A stretch of 64,000 nucleotides of DNA from Novosphingobium meiothermophilum (lineage in GTDB: Bacteria; Pseudomonadota; Alphaproteobacteria; Sphingomonadales; Sphingomonadaceae): positions 496,001-560,000 of the forward strand of contig NZ_QGHL01000004.1 in the NCBI RefSeq assembly GCF_003171715.1, written 5' to 3'. The position numbers and the translations under genes are program-made. A model generated the notes under the pieces. That model searched no databases. It saw only the letters and a list, made by a program, of their open reading frames with translations, and was not told the DNA's origin. Shown here piece after piece: positions 17,603 to 26,439 of the stretch. The first letter of the stretch is position 1. Every line of letters begins with the position of its first letter.

Positions 17603-18013
17603 ATGATCCTTTCGATCAGCCATCACTGCCTTGAAGCCATGGTGGCCTGCGCGCGCGCCGCAGTGCCGCACGAGGCCTGCGGCCTTCTGCTTGGCAGCGG
17701 CCATGTTATCGATGCTGCCGTGCCTGCCGCCAATGTGGCCACGCAGCCCAGCGATCATTTCGAGATTGATCCGGCCGCGCTGATCGCGGCGCATCGGACC
17801 GCGCGCGAAGGCGGACCGCAGGTTCTGGGATACTTTCATTCGCATCCCAACGGACTTGGCCGGCCTTCGGCAACGGATGTGGCCAGCGCCGCGCACGACG
17901 GCCGGGTGTGGATTATCCTGGCCCATTCCGGCATGGGCCAGTGGACCACTACGTGTTGGCGCGATGGCCCTGACGGCTTCGAAGCGCTTTCCTATCGCAT
18001 TGCGCAAGGCTAA
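17603..18013 (+). CDS. JAMM/Mov34 family metallopeptidase
   Basis: 136 residues with a complete JAB1/MPN+ zinc site: the general-base Glu in PHEACGLL (about residue 24) and the HxHx(7)SxxD motif in YFHSHPNGLGRPSATD. Bacterial stand-alone members act as isopeptidases or process sulfur-carrier proteins such as ThiS/MoaD-like partners; the actual partner is not in view. It is the first gene of a plus-strand group with chpT and the PG amidase, divergent from the small exported protein. The full motif set makes the family call firm, the substrate open. Confidence 0.85.
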   Translation: MILSISHHCLEAMVACARAAVPHEACGLLLGSGHVIDAAVPAANVATQPSDHFEIDPAALIAAHRTAREGGPQVLGYFHSHPNGLGRPSATDVASAAHDGRVWIILAHSGMGQWTTTCWRDGPDGFEALSYRIAQG

Positions 18014-18182
18014 GGCTGAGAGCGAAGATGACACATTTCGTTGCTTGCCCCGCCATGATGCCGCCCCCTGCACGGGCTGCGGCATGGCCCTGCGCGGACG
18101 ACGCAATGGCTGCCCACAGGCGTCAAGCAGCACCATTCCGATTTCCTGATCCAGATCTCCTGACAAGGCGTATACCCTGATC

Positions 18183-18824
18183 ATGTCTTCCAACTCGCTC
18201 GATCTTGCCAGCCTGCTCTGCTCGCGCCTCTGCCACGACCTGCTCAGCCCCGTGGGCGCCCTTTCCAACGGGCTGGAACTCCTTGCCGAGGAGAAAGACC
18301 CCGAAATGCGCCAGCGCTGCTTCGAACTGCTGGAGCAGAGCGCGAAGGCATCGGCCGACAAGCTGAAGTTCTTCCGCCTTGCCTTCGGTGCGGCGGGCGG
18401 CTTTGGCGACACTGTGCCGGTGAGCGAGGCGCAGGCACTGGTCGATGCGCTGGTGGGCGGCAATGCGCGGGTCAGCGTGAACTGGCTCTTTGGCGTCGAC
18501 GCGCTGTCGAAGCCCGCCGTCAAGACGCTCCTGAACCTTGCCCTGATCGGGCTGGATGCACTGGTGCGCGGCGGCACGCTCGACATTGGCGCCGAAGTGC
18601 GCGGCGGCGTTGCCGAAATCGTGGTGCGCGCCGCCGGACAGCGCGTGGCGTTTGACCCGGCGATCGGACAGGCGCTGGAAGGCACCCTGCCCGCTGCCGA
18701 ACTGTCCAGCCGCACGGCACCGGCCGCCATGGTCCAGCAACTGACCGCAGCCGCAGGGGGAGGCGTGCAGGTGCATGTGACGCCGGAAAGCCTCGTCATG
18801 GGCGCGGTGCTTCCGGTCGGCTGA
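18183..18824 (+). CDS. chpT: ChpT histidine phosphotransferase
   Basis: 213 residues. The N-terminal DHp-like helix carries the phosphorylatable His in SRLCHDLLSPVGALSNGLELL, and a degenerate ATPase-like C-terminal half follows, as in Caulobacter ChpT. ChpT relays phosphate from CckA to CtrA and CpdR and so controls the cell cycle and, in several alphaproteobacteria, GTA production. The latter is relevant to the GTA cluster at 39964-53956. The start is the ATG at 18183, with a weak ribosome site. A 169-bp gap separates it from the JAMM gene. Confidence 0.9.
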   Translation: MSSNSLDLASLLCSRLCHDLLSPVGALSNGLELLAEEKDPEMRQRCFELLEQSAKASADKLKFFRLAFGAAGGFGDTVPVSEAQALVDALVGGNARVSVNWLFGVDALSKPAVKTLLNLALIGLDALVRGGTLDIGAEVRGGVAEIVVRAAGQRVAFDPAIGQALEGTLPAAELSSRTAPAAMVQQLTAAAGGGVQVHVTPESLVMGAVLPVG

Positions 18825-18840
18825 GGCTGAGGGCCGAACG

Positions 18841-19545
18841 ATGCGCCGCTGGCTCGTCCACCGCGAGATTCCCTCGCCCAACTGGAACGAGCGCAAGCTG
18901 CCGGTCAGCATGGTCGTGCTGCATTACACCGGCATGGAATCGGCGCATGCCGCGCTGGACCGGCTGTGCGATCCCGCGGCGGAAGTGTCGGCGCACTATC
19001 TGATCGACGAGGACGGCACCGTCACCGCCCTTGTCGACGAAGACAAGCGCGCGTGGCATGCCGGGCGGGCAAGCTGGCGCGGCATAACCGATGTGAACTC
19101 GGCCAGCGTGGGCATAGAACTGGTCAACCCCGGCCACGAGTTCGGCTACCGCCCCTTCCCCGACGCCCAGATCGAGGCACTGCTGCCGCTGCTGGCGGAT
19201 ATCATGAAGCGCCACAATGTGCCGCGCGCGAACGTGGTCGGCCATTCCGATGTGGCTCCGGCGCGCAAGGAAGATCCGGGCGAACTGTTCCCGTGGGAAC
19301 TGCTGGCGCGCCACCGGCTGTGTCTGCCAACGCCCAAGCTTTCCATGCGGCTGCTTTACGACAACGAAGCCGCCTTCTTCCTCGCGCTCGAACGGTTCGG
19401 CTATGACATCTCGGACCAGAAGGCCGCGGTGCGGGCGTTTCAGCGCCGCTGGCGGCCGCAACGGATCGACGGTGAAGTGGACGGGCAGATCGGCGCGCTC
19501 CTGTTCGAACTGCTGTTGGAACGCGATCTGGGTCATGCTAGGTAG
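18841..19545 (+). CDS. N-acetylmuramoyl-L-alanine amidase (AmiD-like) with PG-binding tail
   Basis: 234 residues. Amidase_2 domain: zinc ligands in VVLHYTGME and VVGHSDVAPARKEDPG, with WHAG and SVGIELVNPG between them. The C-terminal 65 residues (FGYDISDQKAAVRAFQRRWRP, GEVDGQIGALLF) fit a PG_binding_1 repeat. The enzyme cleaves the MurNAc to L-Ala bond, usually of anhydromuropeptides. No signal peptide is visible, which suggests a cytoplasmic recycling role (AmpD-like) despite the AmiD-like layout. GAGGG lies 7 nt before the start, and the gene follows chpT by 16 bp. Confidence 0.9.
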   Translation: MRRWLVHREIPSPNWNERKLPVSMVVLHYTGMESAHAALDRLCDPAAEVSAHYLIDEDGTVTALVDEDKRAWHAGRASWRGITDVNSASVGIELVNPGHEFGYRPFPDAQIEALLPLLADIMKRHNVPRANVVGHSDVAPARKEDPGELFPWELLARHRLCLPTPKLSMRLLYDNEAAFFLALERFGYDISDQKAAVRAFQRRWRPQRIDGEVDGQIGALLFELLLERDLGHAR

Positions 19546-19551
19546 CGCTGC

Positions 19552-19994
19552 GCCAGGGGGCCGGGCAGCCGCGTTGTCTTGACGACACCGAGGAAAGTCC
19601 GGGCTCCACGAAACAAGGGTGGCGGGTAACGCCCGCCGGGCCTGCGGCTGCGACGAAAGTCGGGGCAAAGGGTCAAGGGAAAGTGCCACAGAGAGCAGAC
19701 CGCCTTTCAGGATCGCAGGATCAGGAAGGTAAGGGTGAAAGGGTGCGGCAAGAGCGCACCGCGCTTTCCGGCAACGGAAGCGGCACGGCAAACCCCACCC
19801 GGAGCAAGATCGAATAGGGACTGCGCGCCTTTCGGGGCAGGCCGGTTTCGGGCCAGCAGTCCGGGTTGATTGCTTGAGCGTTCCGGCAACGGTCCGCCTA
19901 GAGGAATGGCTGCCAGTGCCGATACGGTGCCCGCCAAAGGGAAACCTTGGGCATACCGTCGGCGCTACAGAACCCGGCTTACAGGCCCCCTGGC
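19552..19994 (+). ncRNA. rnpB: RNase P RNA, class A
   Basis: The P1 helix closes the RNA with a perfect 11-bp pairing of GCCAGGGGGCC (19552-19562) and GGCCCCCTGGC (19984-19994). The conserved core GAGGAAAGTCCGGGCTCC lies near 19590 and the P4 partner ACAGAACCCGGCTTA near 19970. The AGAGAGCAGACCGCC block and GCAAACCCCACCCGGAGCAA are also diagnostic. It is the catalytic subunit for tRNA 5' maturation. The 5' end is placed at P1 and may be a few bases off. Confidence 0.95.
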
Positions 19995-20039
19995 GCATCG
20001 CATGTTTCCACTGCAAGACCAAGGCGCTAGAACAAGCCA

Positions 20040-20975
20040 ATGTCCGCTGGCCATCACCATACACTTCACGATCATGGGCATCATGGGCATGGGCACGCTC
20101 CGGCCAGCTTTGGCCGGGCCTTTGCCATCGGGATCGGGTTGAACCTTGGCTTCGTGATCGTCGAGGCGGCATACGGGTTCATCTCAGGTTCGATGGCGCT
20201 GATCGCCGATGCGGGCCATAACCTTTCGGACGTGCTCGGTCTGGTCATTGCCTGGATCGCCAGCGTGCTGACCCGGCGCCCCCCGTCCGCGCGTTTCACC
20301 TACGGCTTCAAATCAAGTTCGATCCTTGCCGCGCTGGGCAATGCCGCCTTCCTGATGATGGCGCTGGGCGCGATCCTTGTGGAGACGATTCGCCGCCTGT
20401 TCGAACCGGAACCCGTGGCCGGGACAACGGTGATGATCGTGGCGGCCATCGGCATTGTCATAAATACCGCAACCGCGCTCATGTTCATGCGTGGCCGCCA
20501 CCATGATCTCAATATCCGCGGAGCCTATCTGCACATGGCGGCGGATGCTGCGGTTTCGGCAGGCGTTGTCGTGGCGGGCCTTCTCATCACCCTTACGGGC
20601 GCGCAATGGATCGATCCGGCAACAAGCCTCGTCATCGTGGGTGTGATTGCCTGGAGCACGTGGGGCCTGCTGAAAGATTCGCTGCGGATGAGCCTGCTGG
20701 GCGTTCCCGGCAATATCGACGAACGCCTCGTGCGCAGTTTCCTAGAAGGGCTGAATGGAGTTGAGGCAGTGCACGATCTGCACATCTGGCCGATGAGCAC
20801 GACCGAGACCGCGCTTACCGCGCACCTTGTCATGCCCGGCGGCCATCCCGGCGACGGGTTCCTGCATCAGCTTGCGCACGAACTGGAACATGAGTTCGGC
20901 ATTGGCCATCCCACCGTGCAGATCGAGACGATCAATGGCCACGAGTGCGTCTTGCTGGATGACCATACGGTCTGA
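20040..20975 (+). CDS. Cation diffusion facilitator (zinc exporter, ZitB/CzcD-like)
   Basis: 311 residues. A His-rich N-terminus (GHHHTLHDHGHHGHGH) probably binds metal. Six transmembrane segments follow, with the HxxxD transport-site motifs in TM2 (ADAGHNLSD) and TM5 (HMAADA). A C-terminal cytoplasmic domain (VHDLHIWPMSTTETALTAHLV) has the typical CDF fold. It exports Zn2+ and perhaps Co2+ or Cd2+ in exchange for protons. It lies 45 bp after rnpB and is monocistronic in context. Confidence 0.92.
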   Translation: MSAGHHHTLHDHGHHGHGHAPASFGRAFAIGIGLNLGFVIVEAAYGFISGSMALIADAGHNLSDVLGLVIAWIASVLTRRPPSARFTYGFKSSSILAALGNAAFLMMALGAILVETIRRLFEPEPVAGTTVMIVAAIGIVINTATALMFMRGRHHDLNIRGAYLHMAADAAVSAGVVVAGLLITLTGAQWIDPATSLVIVGVIAWSTWGLLKDSLRMSLLGVPGNIDERLVRSFLEGLNGVEAVHDLHIWPMSTTETALTAHLVMPGGHPGDGFLHQLAHELEHEFGIGHPTVQIETINGHECVLLDDHTV

Positions 20976-20994
20976 GGCGGATGACCGCAGCCCC

Positions 20995-21194
20995 CTGACC
21001 TTGCAGACATAGCCCCAAGGGACACGTCGCAATTTGTCCTCCAAGGCTCCATTTCCCGGAGCGGAGACGTTCCGACCGGGTTTGATCTACCCCTCCGACC
21101 CGGTTCCTCCCCTGACTTTCCGGCTATCTCGTTCCCTTCGGCCGGGGTCACATTCATGAAGGCGCGCTGCCTGCCGGCGGCGCGCCTCTTTTTT
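20995..21194 (+). ncRNA. Candidate structured RNA upstream of a strong terminator
   Basis: No gene is visible in 20976-21315. Successive short hairpins can be drawn: GGACA/TGTCC near 21018-21040, GCTCC/GGAGC near 21046-21062, and ACCGGGT/ACCCGGT near 21077-21108. They end in the terminator at 21160-21194. This could be an sRNA or just the 3' UTR of the CDF gene. I do not recognise it as 6S, SRP or tmRNA. Confidence 0.35.
21160..21194 (+). terminator. Rho-independent terminator
   Basis: Stem AGGCGCGC/GCGCGCCT (21160-21167 and 21180-21187) with a 12-nt loop and a run of six T (21189-21194). It ends plus-strand transcription from the CDF gene or the candidate RNA. Confidence 0.75.
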
Positions 21195-21210
21195 CGCGAA
21201 TCGCGCACGG

Positions 21211-21241
21211 GAAAAGGGCGGCCACCGTGCGATGGCCGCCC
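21211..21241 (-). terminator. Terminator-like hairpin after clpX
   Basis: Perfect 9-bp stem GGGCGGCCA/TGGCCGCCC (21216-21224 and 21233-21241), followed on the minus strand by TTTTC. It lies 75 bp downstream of the clpX stop. Confidence 0.7.
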
Positions 21242-21315
21242 CTTGTGCGGTGCGCGATCAAGCGATGTTTCCGAGGCGTGCCCGGCTCAGCGCGCCTTGT
21301 CAGTGCGCAGCGCTA

Positions 21316-22572
21316 TCAGGCCGCTTCTTCCTTGGCCTTGTGCACGCGGATCGGCTCCTTGCGGCCTTCGACCACGTCCTTGTCGACAACGACCTCGGTG
21401 ATGTCGGTTTCGGTCGGCACGTCGAACATGGTGTCGAGCAGCAAGCCTTCGACGATCGAACGAAGACCGCGGGCGCCCGTCTTGCGTTCGATGGCCTTCC
21501 TGGCGATCGCCTCAAGCGCGTCGTCGGTGAAGGTCAGCGTAACATCTTCCAGTTCGAACAGCTTGGCATACTGTTTGATGAGCGCGTTCTTGGGTTCCTT
21601 GAGGATCTTGACCAGCGCCTCGATGTCGAGATCGTTAAGGGTGGCAATCACCGGCAAACGACCGACGAACTCAGGAATCAGCCCGAACTTGAGCAGATCT
21701 TCCGGTTCCGACTTCTGGAGAAGTTCGCCCACGCGGCGCTTTTCCGGATCGGCGACATGCGCCCCGAAACCGATCGAGCGCTTCTGCAGACGATCGGCGA
21801 TGATCTTGTCCAGACCGGCAAAGGCACCGCCGCAGATGAACAGGATGTTCGTGGTATCGACCTGCAGGAACTCCTGCTGCGGATGCTTGCGGCCACCCTG
21901 CGGCGGAACCGAGGCCGTGGTGCCTTCCATCAGCTTGAGCAGTGCCTGCTGCACGCCTTCGCCCGAAACGTCACGCGTGATCGAGGGGTTTTCGGCCTTG
22001 CGGCTGATCTTGTCGATCTCGTCGATATAAACGATCCCGTGCTGCGCCTTCTCGACGTTGTAGTCGGACGCCTGAAGCAGCTTGAGGATGATGTTCTCCA
22101 CGTCCTCGCCCACGTAACCGGCTTCGGTCAGCGTGGTGGCGTCGGCCATGGTGAAGGGCACATCAAAGGTTTTCGCCAGCGTCTGCGCCAGCAGGGTCTT
22201 GCCCGAACCGGTCGGCCCGACAAGCAGGATGTTCGACTTCTGGAGTTCGACATCGCCGCCCTTGCCGCTGTGCTTGAGGCGCTTGTAATGGTTGTGGACG
22301 GCGACCGAAAGCACGCGCTTGGCGCGGTCCTGCCCGATCACGTAATCGTTCAGAGTCTCGAAGATGTCGCGCGGGGTGGGAACGCCGCCATCCTTCTTTC
22401 CGGCGATCCCGGCCTTGGTCTCTTCACGGATGATGTCGTTGCACAGTTCGACGCATTCATCGCAGATGAACACGGTCGGTCCGGCGATGAGCTTTCGCAC
22501 CTCGTGCTGCGATTTGCCGCAGAAGCTGCAGTAGAGGGTGCTCTTGGTATCCGATCCGGAAAGCTTGGTCAT
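21316..22572 (-). CDS. clpX: ClpX, ATP-dependent unfoldase of the ClpXP protease
   Basis: 418 residues, full length. The N-terminal zinc-binding domain has four Cys ([18 protein letters not shown]). Walker A is GPTGSGKT, Walker [11 protein letters not shown], and sensor 2 lies near [11 protein letters not shown]. The pore loop [10 protein letters not shown] and the ClpP-contacting IGF loop (SIGFGAH) are present. It unfolds tagged substrates for ClpP, encoded just upstream; in alphaproteobacteria ClpXP also degrades CtrA. The gene has its own candidate promoter and an unusual leader. Confidence 0.98.
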   Translation of the reverse strand: MTKLSGSDTKSTLYCSFCGKSQHEVRKLIAGPTVFICDECVELCNDIIREETKAGIAGKKDGGVPTPRDIFETLNDYVIGQDRAKRVLSVAVHNHYKRLKHSGKGGDVELQKSNILLVGPTGSGKTLLAQTLAKTFDVPFTMADATTLTEAGYVGEDVENIILKLLQASDYNVEKAQHGIVYIDEIDKISRKAENPSITRDVSGEGVQQALLKLMEGTTASVPPQGGRKHPQQEFLQVDTTNILFICGGAFAGLDKIIADRLQKRSIGFGAHVADPEKRRVGELLQKSEPEDLLKFGLIPEFVGRLPVIATLNDLDIEALVKILKEPKNALIKQYAKLFELEDVTLTFTDDALEAIARKAIERKTGARGLRSIVEGLLLDTMFDVPTETDITEVVVDKDVVEGRKEPIRVHKAKEEAA

Positions 22573-22642
22573 TCGTTCATCCCAGGCGCTCCTTCACAAG
22601 GAGCGGGTCCGGCTATCCTACTACCGCAAGGGCATTAATCAA
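22569..22642 (-). promoter_or_regulatory. clpX promoter and leader with SD-containing hairpin and 3-codon ORF
   Basis: Candidate promoter TTGATT (22637-22642), 16 bp, TAGGAT (22615-22620). In the leader, GCTCCTT-GTG-AAGGAGC (22604-22588) forms a 7-bp hairpin whose 3' arm holds the only good Shine-Dalgarno, AAGGAG. That element is 8 nt from an ATG at 22580 which opens a 3-codon frame (Met-Asn-Glu-stop). The TGA of this frame overlaps the clpX ATG as ATGA. From the real clpX start the SD is 16 nt away, too far for direct use. Confidence 0.5.
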
Positions 22643-22725
22643 CCGGACTCGAAAACAGGTAACAGGCCCTTACCGGCCAGTGCCTTTCTTGCAACGGGAA
22701 AGCACGGCCGAAAAGGGGCGTTGCA

Positions 22726-23433
22726 TCATTCCGGTGCGCCGCCGGAGCCTTCTTCATGTCCAACGGCATCGGTTGCGGGGCGCGATTCGAACACCTTGTC
22801 CACCAGACCGAACTTCAGCGCTTCCTCTGCCTCCAGGAAGGTATCGCGGTCCATCGCCTTCTCGATCTCGTCGAGCGGGCGGGCGGTGAACTTCACGTAG
22901 AGATCGTTCATGCGCTTGCGGATGCGCAGGATCTCGCGCGCCTGAATCTCGATGTCGGAAGCCATGCCGCGCGCACCGCCCGAAGGCTGGTGGATCATGA
23001 TTCGCGCATTCGGCAGGGCAATGCGCATGCCCGGCTCGCCCGCGGCCAGAAGGAACGAACCCATCGACGCGGCCTGCCCGATGCACACCGTGGACACGCG
23101 CGGGCGGATGTATTGCATGGTGTCGTAGATCGCCAGACCCGCCGTCACCACGCCGCCGGGCGAGTTGATGTACATCGAGATGTCCTTGGAGGGGTTTTCC
23201 GACTCAAGGAACAGAAGCTGGGCGATGATGACCGAGGCCATGTGGTCCTCGATTTCGCCGGTGACGAAAATGATGCGTTCGCGCAGCAGGCGCGAATAGA
23301 TATCGAAGCTGCGTTCGCCGCGGCTCGATTGTTCGACCACAACCGGAATCAGTGCGCCGGTGACGGGATCGGTGGTGAACTTTCCCTGATTGCCAAAAGT
23401 GGGGGCGCCATGGGCGCCGAACAGGTCGAGCAT
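22726..23433 (-). CDS. clpP: ClpP, ATP-dependent protease proteolytic subunit
   Basis: 235 residues. Serine protease landmarks are the nucleophile in GQAASMGS, His in MIHQPSGG, and the processing-type N-terminal region [25 protein letters not shown]. The start is taken at ATG 23433 because GAGGA lies 6 nt before it, and a promoter is predicted to start transcription only about 8 nt before the alternative ATG at 23445. It forms the two-ring chamber used with ClpX, whose gene starts 153 bp downstream. Confidence 0.95.
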   Translation of the reverse strand: MLDLFGAHGAPTFGNQGKFTTDPVTGALIPVVVEQSSRGERSFDIYSRLLRERIIFVTGEIEDHMASVIIAQLLFLESENPSKDISMYINSPGGVVTAGLAIYDTMQYIRPRVSTVCIGQAASMGSFLLAAGEPGMRIALPNARIMIHQPSGGARGMASDIEIQAREILRIRKRMNDLYVKFTARPLDEIEKAMDRDTFLEAEEALKFGLVDKVFESRPATDAVGHEEGSGGAPE

Positions 23434-23459
23434 GGGAATCCTCATATGGTTAGGCCGTC

Positions 23460-23488
23460 TATGTCGCGTGACATGACCGGATGTTCAA
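23460..23488 (-). promoter_or_regulatory. Candidate clpP promoter
   Basis: TTGAAC (23483-23488), 17-bp spacer, GACATA (23460-23465) on the minus strand. The -35 sits in CCCTTGAA, which resembles the sigma-32 -35 element, so heat-shock control by RpoH is possible. The -10 does not match the sigma-32 consensus well. Confidence 0.45.
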
Positions 23489-23682
23489 GGGCGTTAACCG
23501 CAAATCGGGGGATTTGCGTGGCGGGGGTGTCAAACAAGGTCCCGAAACAAGGCTTCGAAACAAGGGGGCAGAACAAGGGCGTTGCGGCAAACCGCGCGGT
23601 CTGCAACCTGCAAGACAAACACATGCCGCGCGCCAGACGCACACGGGCACAGGGCCGAGGCGCGGGAACATGGGGGAATGCT

Positions 23683-25146
23683 ATGAATACCCGTCGCTTG
23701 GCCGCCGCGCTGTTCCTTGGTCTTTCAGGCACAAGCGCCGCAGGCCAGACCGTTGACGACTACCTGGCAAGAATCGCTGCAATCGACGATGCCGGGCCGA
23801 TGCTGCACGCCGTGCTGACGATCAACCCGCAGGCCCGCAGCGAGGAGCGCACGGCAGCAGCAATCAAGGGGCCTCTGGCGGGCAAGCCGGTGCTGGTGAA
23901 GGACAATATCGAGGTTGCAGGCCCGATGGCGACGACTGCGGGCAGTCTTGCCCTGAAGGATAACGTCACGGGGCGGGATGCGCCGCTTGTGGCGCGTCTG
24001 CGCCGTTCCGGCGTTGTCATCCTTGGCAAGACCAACCTTTCGGAGTGGGCGAACATCCGGTCGAGTTCCTCGTCGAGCGGCTGGAGCGCGCTTGGCGGAC
24101 AGACCCGCAATCCCCATGCCATCGACCGCTCGCCATGCGGTTCATCTTCCGGCAGCGGCGCGGCCGTTGCCGCAGGGCTGGCATGGGCGGCCATCGGCAC
24201 CGAGACCGATGGTTCGATCACCTGCCCGGCCTCGGTCAATGGCGTGGTCGGATTCAAGCCCACGGTCGGGATGATCAGCCGGACTCACATCGTCCCGATC
24301 AGCCACAGCCAGGATACCGCAGGCCCGATGACACGCAGCGTGGCCGATGCGGCGTTGCTGATGAACGCGCTCGCGGGCACCGATCCAGCCGATTCTGCAA
24401 CAGCCGAAGCAGACCGGCGCAAGACAGACTTTGCCGCCGGCCTTGCCACGGCCAGCCTCAAGGGTGTGCGGCTGGGCGTCATGCGCAAGCAGGCGGGAAG
24501 CCATCCGGCCTTGCTGGCCCTGTTCGAGCAGGCGCTGGCAGACCTGCGCAAGGCTGGTGCGGAACTGGTGGACATATCCTTCGATCCCGCGCCCGAAATG
24601 GGGCGCGATGAATATGCCGTGCTGCTGCACGAACTGCGCGAGGACATGGGCCGCTACCTGCGTTCCCTCCCCGGAAGCGGCGGGCCGCGCTCGCTGGCGG
24701 ATCTCATTGCCTTCAACAAGGCCCACCCCGAAGAACTGCGCTGGTTCGGGCAGGACATCTTCGAAGCGGCCGAAGCCGCGACCGACACGAGCGCCTATGC
24801 ACAGGCGCGCGCCAACGCGCTGCGCCTTGCCGGGCCTGAGGGAATTGACCGCCTGTTGCAGGAACACCGCGCATCCCTGCTCATCGCGCCCACCGATGGC
24901 CCGGCTTGGCCGATCGACCTTGTTCTGGGCGACCACTTCACCAGCGTGGGCGCGGGCAGCCTGGCAGCGATTGCCGGATACCCGCATCTTTCGGTGCCGA
25001 TGGGCGCGGTTGAGGGCCTGCCCATCGGCTTGTCATTCATCGGCACGAAGTGGGACGACAGGCGCGTGCTTGAAGCAGGCGCGGCTTATGAACGCGCCCG
25101 CTCGGCTGCGGTGCCCGCGCCTTCCCTGAAGCGCTGGGGCGAATGA
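23683..25146 (+). CDS. Exported amidase signature (AS) family hydrolase
   Basis: 487 residues. The start is ATG at 23683 with GGGGGA 5 nt upstream, giving a signal peptide (MNTRRLAAALFLGLSGTSAAGQ). The Ser-Ser-Lys triad of the AS family is visible: Lys in KPVLVKDNIE, cis-Ser in CGSSSGSGAAVAAG, and the nucleophile in TETDGSIT. NGVVGFKPTVGMISR follows as in typical members. Periplasmic AS amidases hydrolyse aliphatic or peptide amides; the substrate is unknown. The gene is divergent from clpP and convergent with the xylanase. Confidence 0.9.
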   Translation: MNTRRLAAALFLGLSGTSAAGQTVDDYLARIAAIDDAGPMLHAVLTINPQARSEERTAAAIKGPLAGKPVLVKDNIEVAGPMATTAGSLALKDNVTGRDAPLVARLRRSGVVILGKTNLSEWANIRSSSSSSGWSALGGQTRNPHAIDRSPCGSSSGSGAAVAAGLAWAAIGTETDGSITCPASVNGVVGFKPTVGMISRTHIVPISHSQDTAGPMTRSVADAALLMNALAGTDPADSATAEADRRKTDFAAGLATASLKGVRLGVMRKQAGSHPALLALFEQALADLRKAGAELVDISFDPAPEMGRDEYAVLLHELREDMGRYLRSLPGSGGPRSLADLIAFNKAHPEELRWFGQDIFEAAEAATDTSAYAQARANALRLAGPEGIDRLLQEHRASLLIAPTDGPAWPIDLVLGDHFTSVGAGSLAAIAGYPHLSVPMGAVEGLPIGLSFIGTKWDDRRVLEAGAAYERARSAAVPAPSLKRWGE

Positions 25147-25161
25147 CGGGCACGCAAACGC

Positions 25162-26439
25162 CTAGGCCGGTGCGGCGAGAGCAGGCGCGGCCGCGATGGC
25201 ATCGATGATCGCCTGTCGCATCGGCTTTACCTGAAAATCGCGGTCATAGGGGCACGGGCGCTGCGGCTGGCCATCGCTGCGCGGTGCAAAGCTCTGCAAC
25301 CAGCTATAGCGATCGGACATGCCCCAGACGAGCACATCCCGGCACTGGCGATAGCTGAGAAGGATATCGAGATAGCCCCGCACAAGCGTTGCCGAATCCT
25401 CGTCGCGCACCGCAGTGCTGCCGTTGCGGCCGACATCGTTCACATCCAGTTCGGTCAGGACCAGATCATATCCCAGCGCGACGACTTCGTTGAGGAAAGC
25501 AACCCACGAATCGCGCCGGGCATCGACGATATCGCGCGCAGGCTGGCTGGAATAGAAGCCGATGTGCCCCTGAATGCCCAAGGCATCGACCGGCACGTTG
25601 CGATCACGGAACCCCCTGAGAAGGTTGAGAACGCCCTCGCGGTGACGCGGCGCATCGCCCCCGCCCCAGTCCATGTAGTCATTATAGACAAGCTGCGCGT
25701 TCGGCGCTTCGGCGCGCGCGGTGCGGAAGGCAAGGTCGATGAGGCTGGTATCCTCGCCCGCCAGCCGCGAGAAGCTGTTGGAGCGAAGCTGGCCGGTTGC
25801 CGGATCAATCGCCTCGTTGACCACGTCCCAGCTATAGATGCGATTGCCATAGCGGCGGATCACCGTCTCGATATGGCCGCGCACCAGATCGGTAACATTG
25901 GGGGTTGCGCTTGCACTGTAGCCGCGCGCCCAGCCGGGAAAGCGCTCCTCCACATACCACAGCAGCGTGTGCCCGCGCATAAGCATCGATTTCGATTCGG
26001 CATAGGCCAGCATCTCGTCGAAGCGCGTGAAGTTGTAGGTTGTCGCGCCGGGGCGGATGAACTCCCACTTCAACTCGTTTTCCGCCACCAGCACGCCGCA
26101 ATCGCGCTCAAGCATGGCGGCATAGTTCGGATTGGCGAAACTGCCCGCATCCGCATTCGGCGCGGACCACGCCACGGCCGATCCAAAGCGGCGCCCGCGC
26201 GCAGCGGCCAAAGTGTGCACACCTGCTGACGAAGTTGGGGTTGGGGTGGGGGTCGGGGTGGGTGTAGGCGAAGGGGTGGGGCTTGGCGAAGGCGCGGGCA
26301 CCGGGGATGGCAGGGTGATCGGTCCTGCCCCCGAACCGCTGCCCCCGCCGCCGCAGGCTGCAACGGCGCCCGATGCCAGCAGCGCCAGGTGCTCGCGCCG
26401 GGTCAGCGCACGGATATCAAGTGACGGCCTATCGGACAT
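25162..26439 (-). CDS. GH10 endo-1,4-beta-xylanase, predicted lipoprotein
   Basis: 425 residues. The start is ATG at 26439 with GGGAGAG upstream. The N-terminus has a twin-Arg region (TRREHLALLASGAVAAC) with lipobox VAAC, so a Tat-exported lipoprotein is likely. A Pro-Thr/Pro-Ser linker of about 30 residues follows, encoded by the GT-rich repeats near 26227-26300, and then the GH10 barrel. The acid/base Glu is in WDVVNEAIDP and the nucleophile Glu in VLTELDVND; HTLLWY and GIQGHIG are also diagnostic. It cleaves xylan backbones at the cell surface. No other xylan genes lie next to it in the window. Confidence 0.93.
   Translation of the reverse strand: MSDRPSLDIRALTRREHLALLASGAVAACGGGGSGSGAGPITLPSPVPAPSPSPTPSPTPTPTPTPTPTSSAGVHTLAAARGRRFGSAVAWSAPNADAGSFANPNYAAMLERDCGVLVAENELKWEFIRPGATTYNFTRFDEMLAYAESKSMLMRGHTLLWYVEERFPGWARGYSASATPNVTDLVRGHIETVIRRYGNRIYSWDVVNEAIDPATGQLRSNSFSRLAGEDTSLIDLAFRTARAEAPNAQLVYNDYMDWGGGDAPRHREGVLNLLRGFRDRNVPVDALGIQGHIGFYSSQPARDIVDARRDSWVAFLNEVVALGYDLVLTELDVNDVGRNGSTAVRDEDSATLVRGYLDILLSYRQCRDVLVWGMSDRYSWLQSFAPRSDGQPQRPCPYDRDFQVKPMRQAIIDAIAAAPALAAPA

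Noticed and set aside
18028..18180. Short plus-strand frame between the JAMM gene and chpT
   Set aside because: About 50 Pro/Ala-rich codons, no motif; likely untranslated leader.
21232..22638. 468-codon plus-strand frame opposite clpX
   Set aside because: Antisense shadow of clpX without any family features.
26227..26300. Short tandem repeat that could suggest a CRISPR or variable locus
   Set aside because: It only encodes the Pro-Thr linker of the xylanase; there are no spacers.
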